64,000 nucleotides of DNA, from the NCBI RefSeq assembly GCF_036226745.1, contig NZ_CP109013.1:992001-1056000 (forward strand), read 5' to 3'. The notes beneath the pieces were generated by a model, which saw only the letters and a list, made by a program, of their open reading frames with translations, was not told the origin of the DNA and made no database searches. Below, piece after piece: positions 61,514 to 64,000 of this stretch. The number at the start of each line of letters is the position of its first letter. Position 1 is the stretch's first letter. The translations under genes were made by a program, and so were the position numbers. Origin of the DNA: Streptomyces sp. NBC_00683. GTDB taxonomy: Bacteria; Actinomycetota; Actinomycetes; Streptomycetales; Streptomycetaceae.

Positions 61514-62149
61514 ATGGCTCCGTACAATGCAGCCGCGCTCCTATTACTACTCCCTCTCCTGATCGTCTTCATGTCCGGAAGACGCATGGAGAAAGAGGGA
61601 AGGGAGCGCGACGGAGAGGAGTCCACTGCCGAGTTGCGTCTAGAACTGGAACTCCTGGAAGAGCGTCGAATTCTGGAGGCGGCCCACTCAGGCCGTTCAG
61701 CCTATGAGCGTCAATACTCGTACCGGGAGACGATCCCACATGAAATTGACCGGCTAAGACGCGAAACTCGGCGATACCGAAGGGTTCATAACTTTTTCCA
61801 ATGGAGCCTGTTCGTCACCTCCACCGCCATGTCGGTTTCGGCCGCTCTCTACGACCCCCTGCAACCCGGTAAGGGCATTCTTATCGCGTTGGGGGCATTC
61901 ATTTCCTTCACCACTGCAATAACCGGATACTTCAAGTTCCGGGAACGCGCCTTCAATCTGCAACAAACCGCCGACGCTATCGAGCAGCACGTCACCGCAT
62001 ACGATCTGACGATCTCTCCTTATAATCACAAACAGGAACAAATCAACCTGGAGCGTCTCTCAGAGGCCGTCGAAAACCTTCGGGTGGAACAGCGTAAGCG
62101 CGAACAGCAACTGGAGCAGCCTCATCAAGGGCAGAACGAGGTCATCTGA
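61514..62149 (+). CDS. SLATT/DUF4231-like membrane protein
   Basis: This 211-residue protein has a short N-terminal hydrophobic segment (5-20), an acidic helical region (25-60), paired membrane helices at about 93-113 ('FFQWSLFVTSTAMSVSAALY') and 120-140 ('GILIALGAFISFTTAITGYF'), and the family-like 'FKFRERAFNLQQTADAIEQH' just after the second helix. It ends in a long charged coiled coil. The two-helix plus amphipathic tail layout matches SLATT/DUF4231 proteins, proposed pore-forming effectors in nucleotide-signal and other abortive-infection systems. No cyclase or SLOG partner is adjacent. The gene is visibly richer in A and T than its neighbours, suggesting transfer. Confidence 0.7.
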   Translation: MAPYNAAALLLLLPLLIVFMSGRRMEKEGRERDGEESTAELRLELELLEERRILEAAHSGRSAYERQYSYRETIPHEIDRLRRETRRYRRVHNFFQWSLFVTSTAMSVSAALYDPLQPGKGILIALGAFISFTTAITGYFKFRERAFNLQQTADAIEQHVTAYDLTISPYNHKQEQINLERLSEAVENLRVEQRKREQQLEQPHQGQNEVI

Positions 62150-62352
62150 ACGACCAGGCAGCGCTATGCGGCTACTACGAAGACACCAACGCCGTAGCCC
62201 CTCGCCACGTCTACGTGCGCCCGTCGCCTGGTGTGCCTACATCCACACGTCTGCTCACATCGCCGCCGAGGTCGGGACACCCGTCGGTGGCGCCCACGTG
62301 TCTCCACTTCCCACACGTGAGCGCCTCCACTATCTAGCTTTAACGGCGGCCG

Positions 62353-63792
62353 CTACCCGCGAAACGTCTCCAGCAGGCGCAGCCAGATCTCGCTGATCGT
62401 CGGGTAGGCGGGGACCGCGTGCCACAGCCGGTCGATGGGAACCTCGCCGGCGACGGCGATCGTCGCGGAGTGCAGGAGTTCGCCGATGCCCGGTCCGACG
62501 AAGGTGACTCCGAGCAGGATCTCGCGGTCCAGATCGACGACCATCCTCGCGCGGCCCTTGTACCCCTTGGCGTAGAGGCCCGACCCGGCGACCGCGGCCA
62601 GGTCGTGGTCGACGGCCCGTACCCGGTGGCCGGCCGCTTCCGCCTCCGCGAGGGTGAGGCCGACCGAGGAGGCCTCCGGGTCGGTGAAGACGACCTGGGG
62701 TACCGCGGCGTGGTCGGCGGTGGCCGCGTGCGCACCCCACCGGTCCGTCTCCAGGAGCGGTGTCTTCTGGGCGCGGGCCGCGATCGCGGCTCCCGCGATA
62801 CGGGCCTGGTACTTGCCCTGGTGCGTCAGCAGCGCCCGGTGGTTGACGTCGCCGACCGCGTACAGCCAGTCGCTGCCCTCGACCAGGCAGCTGTCGTCCA
62901 CGGCGAGCCAGGAGCCGGGCTTCAGTCCCACCGTGTCCAGGCCGAGGTCATCGGTGCGCGGGGCCCGGCCGGTGGCGAAGAGGATCTCATCGGTCTCCAG
63001 TTGTTCCCCGCTGTCCAGTTCGACGGTCACGGGGCCGTCCTTGCCCGCCCTCCGCGCGACGGTGGCCGACACTCCGGTGAGGATCCGGACGCCTGCTTCG
63101 GTCAGCGCCTCGGCGACCAGTTCACCCGCGAACGGCTCCATCTTGGGGAGCAGCCTCCGGCCGCGGATCAGCATCGTCACCTGGGAGCCGAGCCCCTGCC
63201 AGACGGTGGCCATCTCGACGCCGACCACTCCGCCTCCGACGACGACGAGGCGGCCGGGCACCTCTTTGGCGCTGGTCGCCTCGCGGCTGGTCCAGGGGCG
63301 GACGTCCGCGATGCCGGGAAGCGCGGGAACGACGGCCCTGCTGCCGGTGCAGACGGCGACGGCGCGCCGGGCGGTGAGCTGCTTCCGCGTACCGTCCGGG
63401 GCGGTCACGGAAACGGTCCGGGTTCCGGTCAGCCGGCCCTTGCCCCGGTAGATGTCCGCGCCGATGCCCTCCAGCCACGCGACCTGGCCGTCGTCCTTCC
63501 AGTGGGAGGTCATCCCGTCACGGTGGGCAAGGACGGCGTCCGCGTCGAGGGGACCCTCCGCAGCGGCGCTCAGGCCCGGGACGCGGCGCGCGTCGGCGCG
63601 GGCGACGACCGGGCGGAGCAGCGCCTTGCTCGGCATGCAGGCCCAGTAGGAACATTCACCGCCGATGAGCTCCGACTCGACAACGGCCGTGCTCAGTCCG
63701 GCGGCCCGGGTGCGGTCGGCCACGTTCTCCCCCACGGGACCGGCCCCGATCACCACGACGTCGTACTCCGTGTTCTCCCCAGCATCAGTCAT
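62353..63792 (-). CDS. Pyridine nucleotide-disulfide oxidoreductase
   Basis: This 479-residue flavoprotein of the dihydrolipoamide dehydrogenase/mercuric reductase group has an FAD motif 'VVVIGAGPVGENVA', the redox-active cysteines at 47 and 52 in 'GGECSYWACMPSKALLRP', an NAD(P) motif 'LVVVGGGVVGVEMATVWQGL' and 'WLYAVGDVNHRALLTHQGKY'. The C-terminal base region reads 'PAYPTISEIW', without the His-Glu dyad of lipoamide dehydrogenases, so a different acceptor is likely. It is divergent from a thioredoxin gene 115 bases away, suggesting a redox role. ATG 63792 is used; a longer frame reaches 63930. Confidence 0.88.
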   Translation of the reverse strand: MTDAGENTEYDVVVIGAGPVGENVADRTRAAGLSTAVVESELIGGECSYWACMPSKALLRPVVARADARRVPGLSAAAEGPLDADAVLAHRDGMTSHWKDDGQVAWLEGIGADIYRGKGRLTGTRTVSVTAPDGTRKQLTARRAVAVCTGSRAVVPALPGIADVRPWTSREATSAKEVPGRLVVVGGGVVGVEMATVWQGLGSQVTMLIRGRRLLPKMEPFAGELVAEALTEAGVRILTGVSATVARRAGKDGPVTVELDSGEQLETDEILFATGRAPRTDDLGLDTVGLKPGSWLAVDDSCLVEGSDWLYAVGDVNHRALLTHQGKYQARIAGAAIAARAQKTPLLETDRWGAHAATADHAAVPQVVFTDPEASSVGLTLAEAEAAGHRVRAVDHDLAAVAGSGLYAKGYKGRARMVVDLDREILLGVTFVGPGIGELLHSATIAVAGEVPIDRLWHAVPAYPTISEIWLRLLETFRG

Positions 63793-63907
63793 GAGGACAG
63801 TCTGGTCGTGGGTGTGCGCCGCTGCCACATGGGCAGGCGGAATAGGGAAAGCGACGTCACCGTTGTGCCGGACAGGTCCGAACGGGCAGAGGAAGAGGTA
63901 GCAGAGT

Positions 63908-64000
63908 ATGAGCACCGTAGAGCTCACCAAGGAAAACTTCGATCAGGTCGTGACCGACAACGACTTTCTACTGATCGACTTCTGGGCTTCCTGGTGCGGT
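63908..64000 (+). CDS. Thioredoxin, N-terminal part (cut by window edge)
   Basis: 31 codons from ATG 63908 read 'MSTVELTKENFDQVVTDNDF' and end 'LIDFWASWCG' at the window edge, just before the second active-site cysteine of WCGPC. This is the canonical thioredoxin start. AGAGG lies upstream. It is divergent from the disulfide oxidoreductase gene. Confidence 0.92.
   Translation, partial: MSTVELTKENFDQVVTDNDFLLIDFWASWCG

Noticed and set aside
1..64000. CRISPR arrays, rRNA and complete tRNA genes
   Set aside because: Looked for regularly spaced repeats and tRNA cloverleafs; only the tRNA-Gly 3' fragment at 7600 was found.
1..64000. A secondary-metabolite cluster around the phosphopantetheinyl transferase
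   Set aside because: No ketosynthase, adenylation or carrier-protein genes occur. The acyl-CoA ligase at 33889 lacks a carrier-protein domain and belongs to the catabolic operon.

Overview
The window looks like part of a Streptomyces chromosome, probably an arm or other accessory region. The DNA is strongly GC-rich with third-position GC bias. GTG and TTG starts are common. Many proteins belong to families typical of this genus: an SSI-type protease inhibitor, DUF5133, a TioE-like double-MerR regulator, CbtA/CbtB under a cobalamin riboswitch, a PAS/GAF/SpoIIE/ATPase regulator and a very large secreted subtilase. No rRNA, complete tRNA or CRISPR array was seen.

Layout. 0-7.4 kb: an immunity-like gene (cut by the window edge), a TioE-type regulator, two broken genes (a DnaE2 fragment and a frameshifted DUF2267 gene), CsbD, then an acyl desaturase translationally coupled to its ferredoxin-reductase-like partner with a divergent PucR-type regulator. 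7.6 kb: the 3' end of a tRNA-Gly gene, apparently an attachment-site scar, fused to a deleted transposase. 8-19 kb: small regulators (Roadblock, ArsR, TetR), a pirin, an SDR, the riboswitch-controlled cobalt transporter genes cbtB-cbtA, a phosphopantetheinyl transferase, a metallophosphoesterase and a protease inhibitor. 20-26 kb: two insertion elements with apparent cargo. One is an IS5-type element inserted at the stop codon of a DUF5133 gene and carrying a 95-residue extra protein. The other is a decayed IS630-type element whose ends enclose a solute-binding-protein gene.

26-29 kb holds an AI-2E transporter and a GH15 glucosidase. 29-35.5 kb is a compact catabolic operon: a TetR regulator, a TauD-type dioxygenase, an MFS importer, an aldehyde dehydrogenase and an acyl-CoA ligase. 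Its logic fits oxidative release of an aldehyde from an alkyl sulfate or similar compound, followed by oxidation and CoA activation. 36-41 kb carries the secreted subtilase and a TrmB/LuxR-type regulator.

From 54.3 down to 40.8 kb nine genes run on the minus strand: cyclase-family hydrolase, GMC oxidoreductase, SpoIIE-like regulator, gluconokinase-aldose-epimerase fusion, glucose-dehydrogenase-like SDR, cydA, cydB, cation/proton antiporter and DUF2254 protein. The SDR and the fusion could form a direct glucose-to-6-phosphogluconate route, and cytochrome bd could supply respiration at low oxygen. 54.7-57 kb is a divergent TetR/MFS efflux pair with repeated operator boxes. 57-62 kb is an insertion-sequence graveyard holding an HNH endonuclease and a SLATT/DUF4231-like membrane protein, the best candidate for an uncharacterised defence locus. 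The window ends with a disulfide oxidoreductase divergent from the start of a thioredoxin gene.
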